Part shown: positions 15,684-25,077 of the stretch, in pieces
Numbering within the stretch: position 1 is the stretch's first letter
Layout: every line of letters begins with the position of its first letter
NCBI GenBank assembly: GCA_016185205.1
Contig: JACPOA010000026.1
Location: 1 to 64,000, forward strand
Direction: 5' to 3'
Origin: Hyphomicrobiales bacterium
GTDB lineage: Bacteria; Pseudomonadota; Alphaproteobacteria; Rhizobiales; Xanthobacteraceae
DNA: 64,000 nt
The notes under the pieces: generated by a model
What the model was told of the DNA's origin: nothing
What the model saw: the letters and a program-made list of their open reading frames with translations, nothing else
Databases searched by the model: none
Translations under genes and position numbers: made by a program

Positions 15684-17120
15684 ATGAAATTATTCGAGTC
15701 ATTAAACGTCGCCGGGATGGTCATCCCCAATCGCGTGATGGTGCCGGCCATGGTGACGCGGCTGTCGGGCGAGGACGGCCTGGTCAACAAGGACATCACT
15801 GATCGCTATGTCCGCTACGCGCAGGGCGGCGCCGGTCTCATCGTGATCGAGGCGATGGCGGTGCATCACGCCAAATCCGGCCCGCTGCTGCGCATCAGCG
15901 ACGATCGGGACGTGCCGGGCCTCGGCGATCTGGTCCGCCGTATTCATGACACCTCGGATTCCAAGGTGGTGCCGCAGATCATCCATTTTCTGAAAATCTC
16001 CAAGTCGGGATGGCGGCAGACGGTCGACATGCTGTCGCTGGCGGAGATCGATCGCATCGTCGAGGAATTCGGCGACGCGGTGGTGCGGGCACGCGCGGCC
16101 GGCTTCGACGGCGCCGAGCTGCATTCGGCGCACGCCTATACGCTGGCGTCGTTCCTGTCGCGCGCCAATCCGCGCAAGGACGATTACGGCGGCGACACGC
16201 TGGAAGGCCGTCTGCATCTGATCACCCGAATTTTCGCGAATATCCGGCGCAAGGTCGGCAACGACTTTCCGGTCGGCGTGCGGTACCTGGCCGACGAATT
16301 CATCAAGGACGGCTACACCGTCAACGACGCCAAGCTCATCGGCTTGCGGCTGGCCCAGCTCGGCGCGGCCTATCTGTCGCTGTCGGTCGGCGGCAAATTC
16401 GAGGACGCCATCCACGTGGCGGGCCAGGTGCCCTATCCCTACACCGGCTATTCCGGCGATCGCTGCATGCCTGGCGACTGGTATCCGGCGGTGCCGCACG
16501 CGCAATTTTCGGCGGAGGTCAAAGCCTTCATCCGGGCGCATGGTTTCAACACGCCGGTTGCGACCGCCGGAAAAATCTCCGATCCCGGCGACGCCGAGCG
16601 TCTGGTCGCCACCGGCGCCGTCGATATCGTCGGCATCGCGCGCGGCCTCTTGGCCGATCCCGATTGGCCGAACAAGGTCCGCCACGGCGAGGCCGATCGC
16701 ATCGTCAAATGCGATTACTGCAACGTCTGCAAGCATCTCGACGGCACGCATATGCGCGTGATCTGCGCGCTGTGGCCGCAAGGCTCATTGCAGGCGCCGC
16801 CGGACGACCGCAGCACGCAAGCGCCGCGCTGGAGCGCGGACGGCGCCAATTTGGTCGCGACCGTCGGTCAGGGCAAGGCGGCGCTGAAATGGAACAAGGC
16901 GGCCGGTGCCGCTCGCTACGATATTTTCCGCACCGACCCGCTCGGCCATGTCGAGGTTGCCGACGCCGTCAAAGTCACGCGCTGGGAGGATCACAACCTG
17001 CTGGCGGGCATGCCGTATCGCTATCACGTGTGCGTCTATGGTGCCGCTGGACAAGGTGGCGTCCCATCGAACACAGTCACGGTGTCATTGCCGATGCCCG
17101 ATGTGTCGGCCCGCGCGTAA
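15684..17120 (+). CDS. Old Yellow Enzyme-family Fe-S flavoprotein with C-terminal fibronectin-III-like domain
   Basis: A 478-residue protein. Residues 1-365 are an FMN TIM barrel of the 2,4-dienoyl-CoA reductase/OYE type: LHSAHAYTLASFLSR...NPRKDDYGG (147-170) and GAVDIVGIARGLLADP. Cys343, 346, 349 and 361 give the C-x2-C-x2-C-x11-C 4Fe-4S motif of that group. The usual FAD/NAD(P)H domain is missing. Instead, residues 387-472 look like one fibronectin type III module (LKWNKAAGAARYDIFR, then PYRYHVCVYGAAG and NTVTVSLP). It probably reduces an unsaturated acyl- or aryl-CoA made by the upstream ligase and must take electrons from another source. Both points are inferred. Confidence 0.82.
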   Translation: MKLFESLNVAGMVIPNRVMVPAMVTRLSGEDGLVNKDITDRYVRYAQGGAGLIVIEAMAVHHAKSGPLLRISDDRDVPGLGDLVRRIHDTSDSKVVPQIIHFLKISKSGWRQTVDMLSLAEIDRIVEEFGDAVVRARAAGFDGAELHSAHAYTLASFLSRANPRKDDYGGDTLEGRLHLITRIFANIRRKVGNDFPVGVRYLADEFIKDGYTVNDAKLIGLRLAQLGAAYLSLSVGGKFEDAIHVAGQVPYPYTGYSGDRCMPGDWYPAVPHAQFSAEVKAFIRAHGFNTPVATAGKISDPGDAERLVATGAVDIVGIARGLLADPDWPNKVRHGEADRIVKCDYCNVCKHLDGTHMRVICALWPQGSLQAPPDDRSTQAPRWSADGANLVATVGQGKAALKWNKAAGAARYDIFRTDPLGHVEVADAVKVTRWEDHNLLAGMPYRYHVCVYGAAGQGGVPSNTVTVSLPMPDVSARA

Positions 17121-17156
17121 TTCGCACTGAACAGTAACGAGTGTAAGGAGACCACC

Positions 17157-18131
17157 ATGTCCGCCTGGGCCCGCGCCGCCGCGATGCTGTTTGGACTGAT
17201 GCTGCTGACGCTTGCGCCCGCCAACGCGCAGAGCTGGCCGACCAAGCCCGTCAAGATCATCGTCTCGCTCGCCGCTGGTGGTACGCCCGACATCATCTGC
17301 CGCCTGATCAGCGAACGTCTGTCCGTTCTGCTGGGCCAGCCGGTCGTGGTCGAGAACCGCCCCGGCGGCGCCAACGTCGTGGGCGCCATGGCGGCCGCGC
17401 ATGCGCCGGCCGATGGCTACACCTTGTTGTTCGCGACCGCCGCCACGCTGGTGAGCAATCCCTACACGTTCAAGGCGCTGCCCTACGACCCGGTGAAGGA
17501 GTTCGTCGCGGTCTCGATGGTGGCGAAGAATCCGTTTCTGATCCTTGCCCATCCGAGCGTGCCGGCGAACACGCTGCCGGAGCTGGTGGCCTACGATAAG
17601 GCCAATCCGGGCAAGCTCACCTTCGCCACCGACGGCAAACGGAATTTCTCCGGCATCCTGGCGACATGGTTCAACAAGGCGAGCGGCGCCGACATTCTGC
17701 AGGTGCCCTACACCACCATGCCGCAGGGCGTGCAGGACACGCTGGCCGGCCGCACCCAGCTCACCATCCTGTCGCCTCCGTCGGCGGCGCCGCATATCGA
17801 AAGCGGCAAGCTCAAGCCGCTCGCCGTCAGCTGGTCGAAGCGCCTGCCGCAATTTCCGAATGTGCCGCCGATCTCCGACAGCTATCCGGGCGTCGAGCTC
17901 ACCGGCTGGTTCGCGCTGGTCGCCCCGGCCGGCACGCCCGCCGACGCGATCGCCCGCGTCAATCGCGAGATGGACAAGGTGCTCAAGACGCCGGACATGG
18001 TGAACCGGCTGGCCCAGCTCGGCTTCTTCACCGACGGCGCCGGGACGCCGGAGGCGACCCGCGCCTTCGTACAGGCGCAGTATGAGCTGTGGGGCAAAGT
18101 GGTGCGCGAGATTGGACTACAGCCGGAGTAA
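17157..18131 (+). CDS. Tripartite tricarboxylate transporter receptor (Bug/TctC family)
   Basis: A 324-residue periplasmic binding protein. The signal peptide ends at PANAQ. The family opening SWPTKPVKIIVSLAAGGTPD and the NRPGGANVVGAMAAAHAPAD stretch are clear. Bug proteins capture carboxylates, often aromatic, for TctAB permeases. No tctA/tctB is near, which is common because Bug genes vastly outnumber permeases. GTAAGGAG precedes the ATG. The gene follows the OYE-like gene by 36 bp and probably belongs to its operon, with a substrate of the same pathway. Confidence 0.92.
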   Translation: MSAWARAAAMLFGLMLLTLAPANAQSWPTKPVKIIVSLAAGGTPDIICRLISERLSVLLGQPVVVENRPGGANVVGAMAAAHAPADGYTLLFATAATLVSNPYTFKALPYDPVKEFVAVSMVAKNPFLILAHPSVPANTLPELVAYDKANPGKLTFATDGKRNFSGILATWFNKASGADILQVPYTTMPQGVQDTLAGRTQLTILSPPSAAPHIESGKLKPLAVSWSKRLPQFPNVPPISDSYPGVELTGWFALVAPAGTPADAIARVNREMDKVLKTPDMVNRLAQLGFFTDGAGTPEATRAFVQAQYELWGKVVREIGLQPE

Positions 18132-18298
18132 CTTGTCCGGGTTCGGCGCCTTACGCCCATGGGCTGCGCCGGGGCTTTCCCTCGGCCCGTATTAGCGTAA
18201 GATTGTACCGTCGGCCGCCTGGGCGAGAGGCGAACTGGGACATTTACAGGTGGAATCTCCTCCGGTCGGCGGACCGACTTACAACGAGGGGAAACGCC

Positions 18299-19387
18299 AT
18301 GAAACGTCGTCAATTCCTGCAAGCCGCCGGCGTCGGGCTCGCCGCGTCGGCCGTTGCCGCGCCCGCTATTGCGCAATCGTCGCCGGAAGTTAAATGGCGG
18401 CTAACGGCAAGTTGGCCGAAGTCGCTCGATACGCTGTACGGCGGCTGTGAATATTTCGCCAAGCGTGTCGCCGAGATCACCGACAACAAATTCCAGATTC
18501 AAGTTTTCGCCGCCGGCGAAATCGTTCCGGGTCTGCAAGTGCTCGATGCCATCGGCAACGGCACCGTCGAGATGGGCAACACCGCGTTGTACTACTACTT
18601 CGGTAAGAACGCGGCCTTCACCTTCGGGACCGCGCTGCCGTTTGGGTTGAATGCTCGCCAGATGATTTCCTGGCTGCGCCATGGCGGCGGCGAGGAACTG
18701 CTCAACGGTCTGCTCAAGGACCACAACTGCATCGGCTTTGCCGCGGCCAACACCGGCGCGCAGATGGGCGGCTGGTTCCGCAAGGAAATCAATACGTCCG
18801 AAGATCTCAGAGGGTTGAAGTTCCGGGTCGGCGGGTTCGCTGGCACTATCTTGGCCAAGCTCGGCACCGTGCCGCAACAGCTCGCCGCCGGCGATATTTA
18901 TCCGGCGCTGGAAAAAGGCACCATCGACGCTTGCGAATGGGTCGGTCCTTACGACGACGAAAAGCTCGGCTTCGTGAAGGTCGCCAAATACTACTATTAC
19001 CCCGGTTGGTGGGAGGGCTGCGGCCAAGCCCACAACATCATGAATATGGCCAAATGGAACGTGCTGCCCAAGGCCTATCAGTCGGCCATCATCACGGCCT
19101 CGAACGACGCGTGGATTTGGACGCTGTCGAAATACGACTACGTCAATCCGCCCGCCATGAGGCGGCTGGTATCGGCTGGCGCGGAGTTGCGCGCGTTCCC
19201 GCAGCCGGTTCTAGAAGATTGCTACAAGGCGGCGACCGCGATCTACGACGACCTGTCGAAGACAAATCCGCACTTCAAGAAACTGTACGAAAGTCTGGTG
19301 CCCTATCGCAACGACGCCTATGCGTGGTTGCAGGTGGCCGAGATCGGCTTCGACAGCTTCCAGATTCGCATGCGCGCGCGAGCCTGA
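18299..19387 (+). CDS. TRAP-type solute-binding protein (DctP family, TakP-like)
   Basis: A 362-residue protein with a Tat-like signal (MKRRQFLQAAGVGLAASAVA). The mature part has the DctP fold: VKWRLTASWPKSLDTLYGG, AGEIVPGLQVLDAIGNGTVE, the ligand-carboxylate Arg in RGLKFRVGGFAG, and IDACEWVGPYDDEKLGF. The last segment and the length resemble TakP-type keto-acid binders. The DctQ/DctM membrane genes are absent. A 167-bp gap before it may hold its own promoter. A strong terminator follows, closing the region. Confidence 0.9.
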   Translation: MKRRQFLQAAGVGLAASAVAAPAIAQSSPEVKWRLTASWPKSLDTLYGGCEYFAKRVAEITDNKFQIQVFAAGEIVPGLQVLDAIGNGTVEMGNTALYYYFGKNAAFTFGTALPFGLNARQMISWLRHGGGEELLNGLLKDHNCIGFAAANTGAQMGGWFRKEINTSEDLRGLKFRVGGFAGTILAKLGTVPQQLAAGDIYPALEKGTIDACEWVGPYDDEKLGFVKVAKYYYYPGWWEGCGQAHNIMNMAKWNVLPKAYQSAIITASNDAWIWTLSKYDYVNPPAMRRLVSAGAELRAFPQPVLEDCYKAATAIYDDLSKTNPHFKKLYESLVPYRNDAYAWLQVAEIGFDSFQIRMRARA

Positions 19388-19406
19388 TCGAAGCCATCGA
19401 CAAAAC

Positions 19407-19443
19407 GGCCCCGGAGCAGGTGCGCTCCGGGGCCAAATTTTTT
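19407..19443 (+). terminator. Rho-independent terminator of the TRAP binding-protein gene
   Basis: GGCCCCGGAGC (19407-19417), a six-base loop, GCTCCGGGGCC (19424-19434), then AAATTTTTT. The 11-bp perfect GC stem with a T-run lies 20 bp after the stop codon. Confidence 0.9.
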
Positions 19444-19474
19444 GATGTCGCCGTTTGACGCGAGAGCGCGAGCC

Positions 19475-20080
19475 TCACGCCCACGGGCGCGCGGCGGCGG
19501 CCTTTTCCTCGTAGCTGACGATCTTGCTCTTCTTCTGCTGCGTCAGCCCGATATCGTCGAGCCCGTTGAGCATGCAGTGCTTGCGGTGCGCATCGATCTC
19601 GAACTTGACCATGCCGCCGTCGGGGCCGCGGATTTCCTGTTTCTCCAGGTCGATACTGAGCGTGGCATTGGAGCCGCGCTCGGCATCGTCGAACAATTTT
19701 TCCAAATCTTCGGGCGACACGCGGATCGGCAGCACGCCGTTCTTGAAACAGTTGTTGTAGAAAATGTCGCCGAACGAGGTCGAGATCACGCAGCGGATGC
19801 CGAAATCCATCAACGCCCAGGGCGCGTGCTCGCGGCTTGAGCCGCAGCCGAAATTGTCGCCGGCGACCAGGATCTTGGCTTTGCGATAGGCCGGCTTGTT
19901 GAGCACGAAATCGGGGTTCTCGGAGCCGTCGTCCTTGTAACGCATCTCGGAGAACAGGCCCTTGCCCAAGCCGGTGCGCTTGATGGTCTTCAAGTATTGC
20001 TTGGGGATGACCATGTCGGTGTCGACATTGATGATCTTCAAGGGCGCGGCGACGCCTTCCAAAGTGGTGAATTTGTCCAT
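19475..20080 (-). CDS. leuD: 3-isopropylmalate dehydratase small subunit
   Basis: A 201-residue swivel-domain subunit that works with LeuC to isomerise 2- to 3-isopropylmalate. Signatures: [39 protein letters not shown], and the substrate loop [18 protein letters not shown]. The ATG at 20080 gives the family's normal start; the frame extends upstream without merit. leuC lies 1.7 kb upstream on the same strand, separated by four small genes, two of them on the opposite strand. Confidence 0.96.
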   Translation of the reverse strand: MDKFTTLEGVAAPLKIINVDTDMVIPKQYLKTIKRTGLGKGLFSEMRYKDDGSENPDFVLNKPAYRKAKILVAGDNFGCGSSREHAPWALMDFGIRCVISTSFGDIFYNNCFKNGVLPIRVSPEDLEKLFDDAERGSNATLSIDLEKQEIRGPDGGMVKFEIDAHRKHCMLNGLDDIGLTQQKKSKIVSYEEKAAAARPWA

Positions 20081-20159
20081 CGGATTTCTCTGCACTCTTC
20101 CGTTTCCGGGCGGCGAGACACCTACATGCGCACTCGGCGCGCGCAGGTCAAGACTGTAG

Positions 20160-20471
20160 CTAGGCGGAGCCGTCACGCTTGAACTTCGACTCGCGCACCA
20201 CCTCGCAAATCTGAATGCCGTATTCGGAATAGTAGACTTCGCGCGCCTTCTTCTGCGCCGCGCGGTGTTCGGGATTCATCCGCCAGGCGCGCATGCCTTC
20301 TTCGGATTCAAACTCGACCACCGTGACGCGCTCGCCGTCGTCGGCGAAAAATCCCTTGTGCGAGATATAGCCCGGCATGGTCCGGGCGAGTTCGTTCATG
20401 CGGGCGGCCAGCGCGAGGTAATCCTCGCGCGCGCCGGGCATCAGGCGGGAGCGGAAGACGGTCACGATCAT
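20160..20471 (-). CDS. Antibiotic biosynthesis monooxygenase (ABM)-fold protein
   Basis: A protein of 103 residues starting [20 protein letters not shown], typical of the dimeric ABM ferredoxin-like fold. [20 protein letters not shown] and [16 protein letters not shown] (His near residue 75) continue the family pattern. Members range from quinol monooxygenases to heme-degrading and non-catalytic proteins, so activity is not assigned. I prefer the ATG at 20471 with AGGG 12 bases before; an in-frame ATG at 20504 would add 11 residues. It lies 79 bp upstream of leuD on the same strand. Confidence 0.8.
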   Translation of the reverse strand: MIVTVFRSRLMPGAREDYLALAARMNELARTMPGYISHKGFFADDGERVTVVEFESEEGMRAWRMNPEHRAAQKKAREVYYSEYGIQICEVVRESKFKRDGSA

Positions 20472-20572
20472 TGTTTCGGCCCTGTTGGGAAGCTGGGTGT
20501 CCATGCTCGGACGCCCAGGCTGGCCGATGCAAATCAAAATTATCGATTGGCGCGATCCAAGTCGTTGATCGC

Positions 20573-20998
20573 TCAGTCGACGCTGGCCTCGATCGCTTCG
20601 ATGTCGTCGTCCGACAGCCCGAAATGGTGGCCGATCTCGTGCACCAGCACGTGGGTGACGATGGCGCCCAGGCTTTCCTCGTGCTCGGCCCAGTAGTCGA
20701 GGATCGGCCGGCGGTAGAGCCAGATCATGTTGGGCATGAGCTCCGGCACCGATTCCGACCGGAATGGCAGGCCGACCCCCTGGAACAGGCCGAGCAGGTC
20801 GAATTCGCTGTCGATTTCCATGGATTTCAGCACCTCGTCGGTGGGGAAATCCTCCACCCGGATGATGAGGCCCTCGCACAGGCCGCGGAAGCGCTCCGGC
20901 AGCCGGCCATAGGCTTCCGCCGCCAGCACCTCGATATCGGCCAGCGAGGGCGCCGCCACCCCCCGCCAAGCCTGCGGATCGTCGAATTGGCCTTTCAT
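20573..20998 (-). CDS. Minimal zinc metallopeptidase (zincin-like, PF06262-type)
   Basis: A 141-residue protein with the metal motif HEIGHHFGLSDDD: the HExxH is at residues 120-124, with acidic residues after it. Length and a single late HExxH match the small zincin-like family widespread in Actinobacteria and Alphaproteobacteria. Its substrate is unknown. No signal peptide is seen, so it is probably cytoplasmic. Confidence 0.85.
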   Translation of the reverse strand: MKGQFDDPQAWRGVAAPSLADIEVLAAEAYGRLPERFRGLCEGLIIRVEDFPTDEVLKSMEIDSEFDLLGLFQGVGLPFRSESVPELMPNMIWLYRRPILDYWAEHEESLGAIVTHVLVHEIGHHFGLSDDDIEAIEASVD

Positions 20999-21091
20999 GC
21001 CGGTGTTTTAGGGGAGGTTGGCGTATTCACCAAGCGGTTGACGGAAACGGCGGAGTGGGCGACCGTCAATCCGGCTGGCGGGGGGAATGCG

Positions 21092-21337
21092 ATGGTGAAA
21101 ATCGCAATTGTGATGACGGCGCTCGCGCTCGGTTTCGGCCTTATGCCGCCGGCCGTGGCCGCTGCCGGCGACCAGCGCCAGGAGCTGTCGGCGCAGCGGC
21201 GGCCGCACGTCACCATCTATCCGCGCCATCGCAGACTTGGCCCCAACGCCAAGCGGCAATGTCGCTTCTGGCTGGCGCAGGAATACCGCGTCAGCGGGAC
21301 GGTGATCGTGCCGCGCCAGCATTGCTGGTGGGAATAG
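21092..21337 (+). CDS. Small exported protein of unknown function
   Basis: An 81-residue protein with a signal peptide (MVKIAIVMTALALGFGLMPP, cleavage probably after AVAAA). The short mature part is basic and has two Cys, in RQCRFWLAQEY and RQHCWWE, which could pair. It contains ELSAQRR soon after the signal, a heptamer nearly repeated (DLSAQRR) in the next gene. No known domain. The start at 21092 gives the signal peptide; the longer frame upstream is antisense to the metallopeptidase gene. Confidence 0.7.
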   Translation: MVKIAIVMTALALGFGLMPPAVAAAGDQRQELSAQRRPHVTIYPRHRRLGPNAKRQCRFWLAQEYRVSGTVIVPRQHCWWE

Positions 21338-21410
21338 GTTTTTTCTGCGAGTTGGAACCTTACGGCCCGGAACGGTGTTGTCCAAGGTCACCAACCAAGA
21401 GGCAACACGT

Positions 21411-21689
21411 ATGATGAAAATTCTTGCAGCGGCGCTCGTCGTTACCGGCGCTGTCTGGCTCACGGCGTCGACGCCGGCCAATGCCGCGCCCCGTCTCGAC
21501 GGAATTCAGACCACCACGCAGACCGATCTGAGCGCGCAGAGAAGGCATTATCGTAATTATCGTAATCGCGGCGCGCGCGTTTACAGCTATCCCGGCAGGA
21601 CGCCGCACGGCTATTATGGCCCGACTTATTACCAGCAGCCGTATGCGCGTCCGGCGCCGTTCTTTTTCGGCCTAGGCGGTCACTGGTAA
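21411..21689 (+). CDS. Small exported Tyr/Arg-rich protein
   Basis: A 92-residue protein with a signal peptide (MMKILAAALVVTGAVWLTAS, cleavage probably after ANA). The mature part is rich in Tyr, Arg, Gly and Pro, with DLSAQRRHYRNYRNRGARVY and a C-terminus of PFFFGLGGHW. Such basic, aromatic-rich periplasmic or surface proteins are common in Bradyrhizobium and relatives. AAGAGG precedes the start. A strong terminator follows at 21711. Confidence 0.75.
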   Translation: MMKILAAALVVTGAVWLTASTPANAAPRLDGIQTTTQTDLSAQRRHYRNYRNRGARVYSYPGRTPHGYYGPTYYQQPYARPAPFFFGLGGHW

Positions 21690-21710
21690 GAATTTCGACT
21701 GCGAAAAACG

Positions 21711-21738
21711 AAAGGCCCGTCAGATGGCGGGCCTTTTT
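21711..21738 (+). terminator. Rho-independent terminator after the small exported protein genes
   Basis: AAAGGCCCG (21711-21719), an eight-base loop, CGGGCCTTT (21728-21736), ending in a run of five Ts. It lies between the plus-strand gene ending at 21689 and the convergent leuC; the A-run on the other side could also serve leuC. Confidence 0.85.
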
Positions 21739-21768
21739 GCATTTGGATTCTTGAATGTCGCGGCCGCG

Positions 21769-23175
21769 CTATTTCCACTCCCGCACGTCGACGAAGTGGC
21801 CGGCGATCGCCGCCGCCGCCGCCATCGCGGGCGATACTAAGTGAGTTCGCCCCTTGTAGCCCTGGCGGCCTTCGAAGTTGCGGTTCGAGGTCGAGGCGCA
21901 GCGCTCGCCCGGCTTGAGCTTGTCCGGATTCATCGCCAGGCACATCGAGCAGCCGGGCTCGCGCCAGTCGAAGCCGGCGGCCTTGAAAATCCTGTCAAGC
22001 CCTTCGGCTTCCGCCTGCTCCTTCACCAGGCCGGAGCCGGGCACGATCATGGCGTAGACATTGGCGTTGACGGTCTTGTCCTTGGCGACGCGCGCGACTT
22101 CGCGCAGGTCCTCGATGCGCCCATTGGTGCAGGAGCCGATGAACACGCGGTCGAGCTTGATGTCGGTGATCTTCTCGCCGCCGGCGAGCCCCATGTAGCC
22201 GAGCGAACGCTCGGCGGCGATGCGCTTCTTCTCGTCTTGAATCTCGGCTACCACCGGCACCCGGCCGGTGATCGACACCACCTGCTCGGGGCTGGTGCCC
22301 CAGGTCACCAAGGGCGGCAGCTTGCCGGCATCGAGCCTGATCTCGCGGTCGAAATGGGCGTCGTCGTCGGAGCGCAAGTTCTCCCAATAGCGCATGGCCT
22401 CGTCCCAGGCCTTGCCTTTGGGTGCCATGGGGCGGCCTTTGAGATAAGTGAAAACCTTTTCGTCGGGCGCGATGAAGCCGGCCTTGGCGCCGCCTTCCAC
22501 CGACATGTTGCAGACGGTCATGCGGCCTTCGATCGAGATCGCGCGGATCGCCTCGCCGGCATATTCCAGCGCATAGCCGGTACCGCCGGCGGTGCCGATC
22601 TCCCCGATGATCGCGAGGATGATGTCCTTGGCGGTCACGCCCGGCGGCAGCGTGCCGTTGACCAGCGCGCGCATGTTCATGGATTTCTTCTGGATCAGCG
22701 TCTGCGTCGCCAGCACGTGCTCGACTTCCGAGGTGCCGATGCCGTAGGCGAGCGCGCCGAAGGCGCCATGCGTGGCGGTGTGGCTGTCGCCGCACACGAT
22801 GGTGGTGCCGGGTAGCGTGAAGCCCTGCTCGGGGCCGATGATGTGGACGATACCCTGGCGCTTATCGAACTCGTTGAAATATTCGATGCCGAAATCCTTG
22901 GCGTTCTGCGCCAGCGTGGCGATCTGCTCGGCGCTTTCCGGATCGGGATTGGGCTTGCTGCGGTCGGAGGTCGGCACATTATGGTCGACGACCGCCAGCG
23001 TCTTTTCCGGCGCATGCACCTGGCGGCCGGCGGTGCGCAGGCCCTCGAAGGCCTGCGGCGAGGTGACCTCGTGCACCAGATGGCGGTCGATATAGAGCAG
23101 GCAGGTTCCGTCCGGCTGCTCGTCCACCAGATGGTCGTCCCAGATCTTGTCGTACAGGGTACGCGGCTTGGCCAT
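21769..23175 (-). CDS. leuC: 3-isopropylmalate dehydratase large subunit
   Basis: A 468-residue aconitase-superfamily enzyme with a 4Fe-4S cluster, partner of LeuD. Visible: [12 protein letters not shown] at the start, [37 protein letters not shown] with the first cluster Cys, and [15 protein letters not shown] with the other two. The end is [20 protein letters not shown] took the ATG at 23175 (MAKPRTL), which has GGAGA nine bases upstream, over the in-frame start at 23193. Confidence 0.97.
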   Translation of the reverse strand: MAKPRTLYDKIWDDHLVDEQPDGTCLLYIDRHLVHEVTSPQAFEGLRTAGRQVHAPEKTLAVVDHNVPTSDRSKPNPDPESAEQIATLAQNAKDFGIEYFNEFDKRQGIVHIIGPEQGFTLPGTTIVCGDSHTATHGAFGALAYGIGTSEVEHVLATQTLIQKKSMNMRALVNGTLPPGVTAKDIILAIIGEIGTAGGTGYALEYAGEAIRAISIEGRMTVCNMSVEGGAKAGFIAPDEKVFTYLKGRPMAPKGKAWDEAMRYWENLRSDDDAHFDREIRLDAGKLPPLVTWGTSPEQVVSITGRVPVVAEIQDEKKRIAAERSLGYMGLAGGEKITDIKLDRVFIGSCTNGRIEDLREVARVAKDKTVNANVYAMIVPGSGLVKEQAEAEGLDRIFKAAGFDWREPGCSMCLAMNPDKLKPGERCASTSNRNFEGRQGYKGRTHLVSPAMAAAAAIAGHFVDVREWK

Positions 23176-23224
23176 CGTCGAAGTCTCCATCACTCGGTGG
23201 TTATGTAACCCGCGCCGTTCGCAA

Positions 23225-23251
23225 GCAAAAGGGGCCGAACGTCGGCCCCTT
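23225..23251 (-). terminator. Rho-independent terminator of the rplS operon
   Basis: Read on the minus strand: AAGGGGCCGA, a short loop, TCGGCCCCTT, then TTGC. The stem (23229-23251 on the plus strand) lies 25 bp after the rplS stop and 54 bp before leuC, so it separates the ribosomal operon from leuC. Confidence 0.8.
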
Positions 23252-23275
23252 CATGCATTCAAGAATAGCAAAATC

Positions 23276-23674
23276 CTATTCTTTAGCTGAAGCCTCGGCC
23301 GATTCCGCTCCGGCGGCGCTGGTCGCCTCGGTGATGCGAGCCTTCTTGCCGCGCAGGCCGCGCAGATAATACAGCTTGGCGCGACGCACCTTGCCGCGGC
23401 GCACGACCGAGATCGAGTCGATCATCGGCGCATAGAGCGGGAACACGCGCTCGACGCCCTCGCCGTAGGAAATCTTGCGCACGGTGAAGTTCTGGTTCAG
23501 CCCGGCGCCGGCGCGGCCGATGCAGACGCCCTCGTAGGCCTGGATGCGGCTCTTGTCGCCCTCGACCACCTTGACGTTGACCAGCACGGTATCGCCCGGG
23601 CCGAAATCGGGGATGGTCTTGCCGGCCGAGAGTTTCTCGACCTGCTCTTTATTGAGCTGTTGGATCAGGTTCAT
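23276..23674 (-). CDS. rplS: 50S ribosomal protein L19
   Basis: A 132-residue protein. The family core is plain: [35 protein letters not shown], then [18 protein letters not shown] and [20 protein letters not shown]19 sits at the 30S/50S interface. The C-terminus has an Ala/Glu-rich tail of about 20 residues beyond the bacterial core, usual in rhizobia. It is the last gene of ffh-rpsP-rimM-trmD-rplS, 94 bp after trmD. Confidence 0.98.
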   Translation of the reverse strand: MNLIQQLNKEQVEKLSAGKTIPDFGPGDTVLVNVKVVEGDKSRIQAYEGVCIGRAGAGLNQNFTVRKISYGEGVERVFPLYAPMIDSISVVRRGKVRRAKLYYLRGLRGKKARITEATSAAGAESAEASAKE

Positions 23675-23768
23675 GGCGAATTCTCCGTCGGCAGCGCCAG
23701 CAACCGGCGCGCGGTCGTTGTCGGGTCTGAATGGGTTGGCGAGCTTGTATTACAAAGCTTTCGCCTTG

Positions 23769-24488
23769 TCACCCTCGGCTTTTTGGCCCGTTTTGGGGCT
23801 TTTTACGGGCCAGATAGGCCGCCCACAGGTCCGGCCGGCGCTCCTTGGTCAGCCGTTCGGCCTCCGCCCGCCGCCAGGCCGCGATTTTGGCGTGGTCGCC
23901 GGACAAGAGAACCTCCGGGATCGGTTGCCCCTCCCAGAACGGCGGCCGGGTGTATTGCGGGTATTCCAGCAGCCCGTCGGCGAAGCTTTCCTCGGCCGCC
24001 GAGGCCTCCTTGCCCATGACGCCGGGCAGCAGCCGGACGCAGGCATCGAGCAGAGCGAGCGCCGCGATTTCGCCGCCTGAGAGCACGAAATCGCCGAGCG
24101 ACACCTCCTCGAGCTGGCGCGCGGAAATCAGCCGTTCGTCGACGCCTTCGAAGCGGGCGCAGACGATGACGACGCCCTGGCCGGCGGCGAGCTCGGCGGC
24201 CCGCGCTTGCGTCAGCGGCTTGCCGCGCGGGCTCATCAACAGGCGCGGGCGCTTGTCGTGCGGGACGGTGTCGAGCGCGCGCGCCAGCACGTCGGATTTC
24301 ATCACCATGCCGGGCCCGCCGCCGGCCGGCGTGTCGTCGACGGTGCGATGCTTGTCGGTTGCGCTGGCGCGAATGTCGTGGATGTCGAGGGACCAGATGG
24401 CGGAGTGCAGCGCCTTGCCGGCGAGGCTTGTGCCCAGCGGCCCGGGAAACATCTCCGGGAAAATCGTCAGGATGCTGGCGCGCCACAT
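23769..24488 (-). CDS. trmD: tRNA (guanine37-N1)-methyltransferase
   Basis: A 239-residue SPOUT-class enzyme that methylates G37 next to the anticodon with S-adenosylmethionine. The knot region is visible: [13 protein letters not shown] and [15 protein letters not shown], then [11 protein letters not shown] and [15 protein letters not shown] in the SAM site, and [12 protein letters not shown] near the C-terminus. It starts 5 bp after rimM, in the classic operon order. Confidence 0.98.
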   Translation of the reverse strand: MWRASILTIFPEMFPGPLGTSLAGKALHSAIWSLDIHDIRASATDKHRTVDDTPAGGGPGMVMKSDVLARALDTVPHDKRPRLLMSPRGKPLTQARAAELAAGQGVVIVCARFEGVDERLISARQLEEVSLGDFVLSGGEIAALALLDACVRLLPGVMGKEASAAEESFADGLLEYPQYTRPPFWEGQPIPEVLLSGDHAKIAAWRRAEAERLTKERRPDLWAAYLARKKPQNGPKSRG

Positions 24489-24493
24489 GACGG

Positions 24494-25012
24494 CTACTCG
24501 TCCGCTTCCGGCCGGGCGATAACGACGTCCGGCGGCACCACGACGATTCGCCGCCCCGCCATATCGATCTTCGGCACAATCGCTTCGGTGAACGGCAGCA
24601 GCAGCGGCTCGCCGCCGGCGGTGAGCGCGATCTCGATCAGGTCGCCGGCGCCGAAATTATGCACCGCGGTGACGTTGCCGAGCGCGGCGCCAGTTTCGGT
24701 CACAGCCGCGAGGCCGATCAGGTCGGCATGATAGAAAGTGTCGGCCTCTTCGATCGGCGGCAGGCGCTCGCGCGCCACGAACAGATCGAGATTGCGCAGG
24801 CTGGTAGCCGCGTCACGGTCGCCGATGCCTTTGAGGCGCGCGACCAGATGATCCTTGGCCGGCCGCAGCGTCTCGATCTCGAAACGCCGCTTGCCGTCAT
24901 CGGTTTCCAGCGGCCCGTAATTCGCGACGGCAAGAGGCTCCTCGGTGAACGACCACAGCTTCACCTCGCCGCGCACGCCATGCGCCGCCCCGATGCGGGC
25001 GACGCGGATCAT
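24494..25012 (-). CDS. rimM: Ribosome maturation factor RimM
   Basis: A 172-residue protein that binds S19 and assists 30S head assembly. The N-terminal RimM barrel starts [20 protein letters not shown] and the C-terminal PRC-barrel part carries [21 protein letters not shown] chose ATG 25012 (GGGA seven bases upstream) over the GTG at 25063, which has no ribosome-binding site and adds 17 basic residues. The gene lies between rpsP and trmD. Confidence 0.93.
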   Translation of the reverse strand: MIRVARIGAAHGVRGEVKLWSFTEEPLAVANYGPLETDDGKRRFEIETLRPAKDHLVARLKGIGDRDAATSLRNLDLFVARERLPPIEEADTFYHADLIGLAAVTETGAALGNVTAVHNFGAGDLIEIALTAGGEPLLLPFTEAIVPKIDMAGRRIVVVPPDVVIARPEADE

Positions 25013-25077
25013 GTTTCCCGCAAGGGAAGGCGAGCGGCGCGAGGGTTGCGACCGGCGAGCCACGGCTTAAGCCGCGA

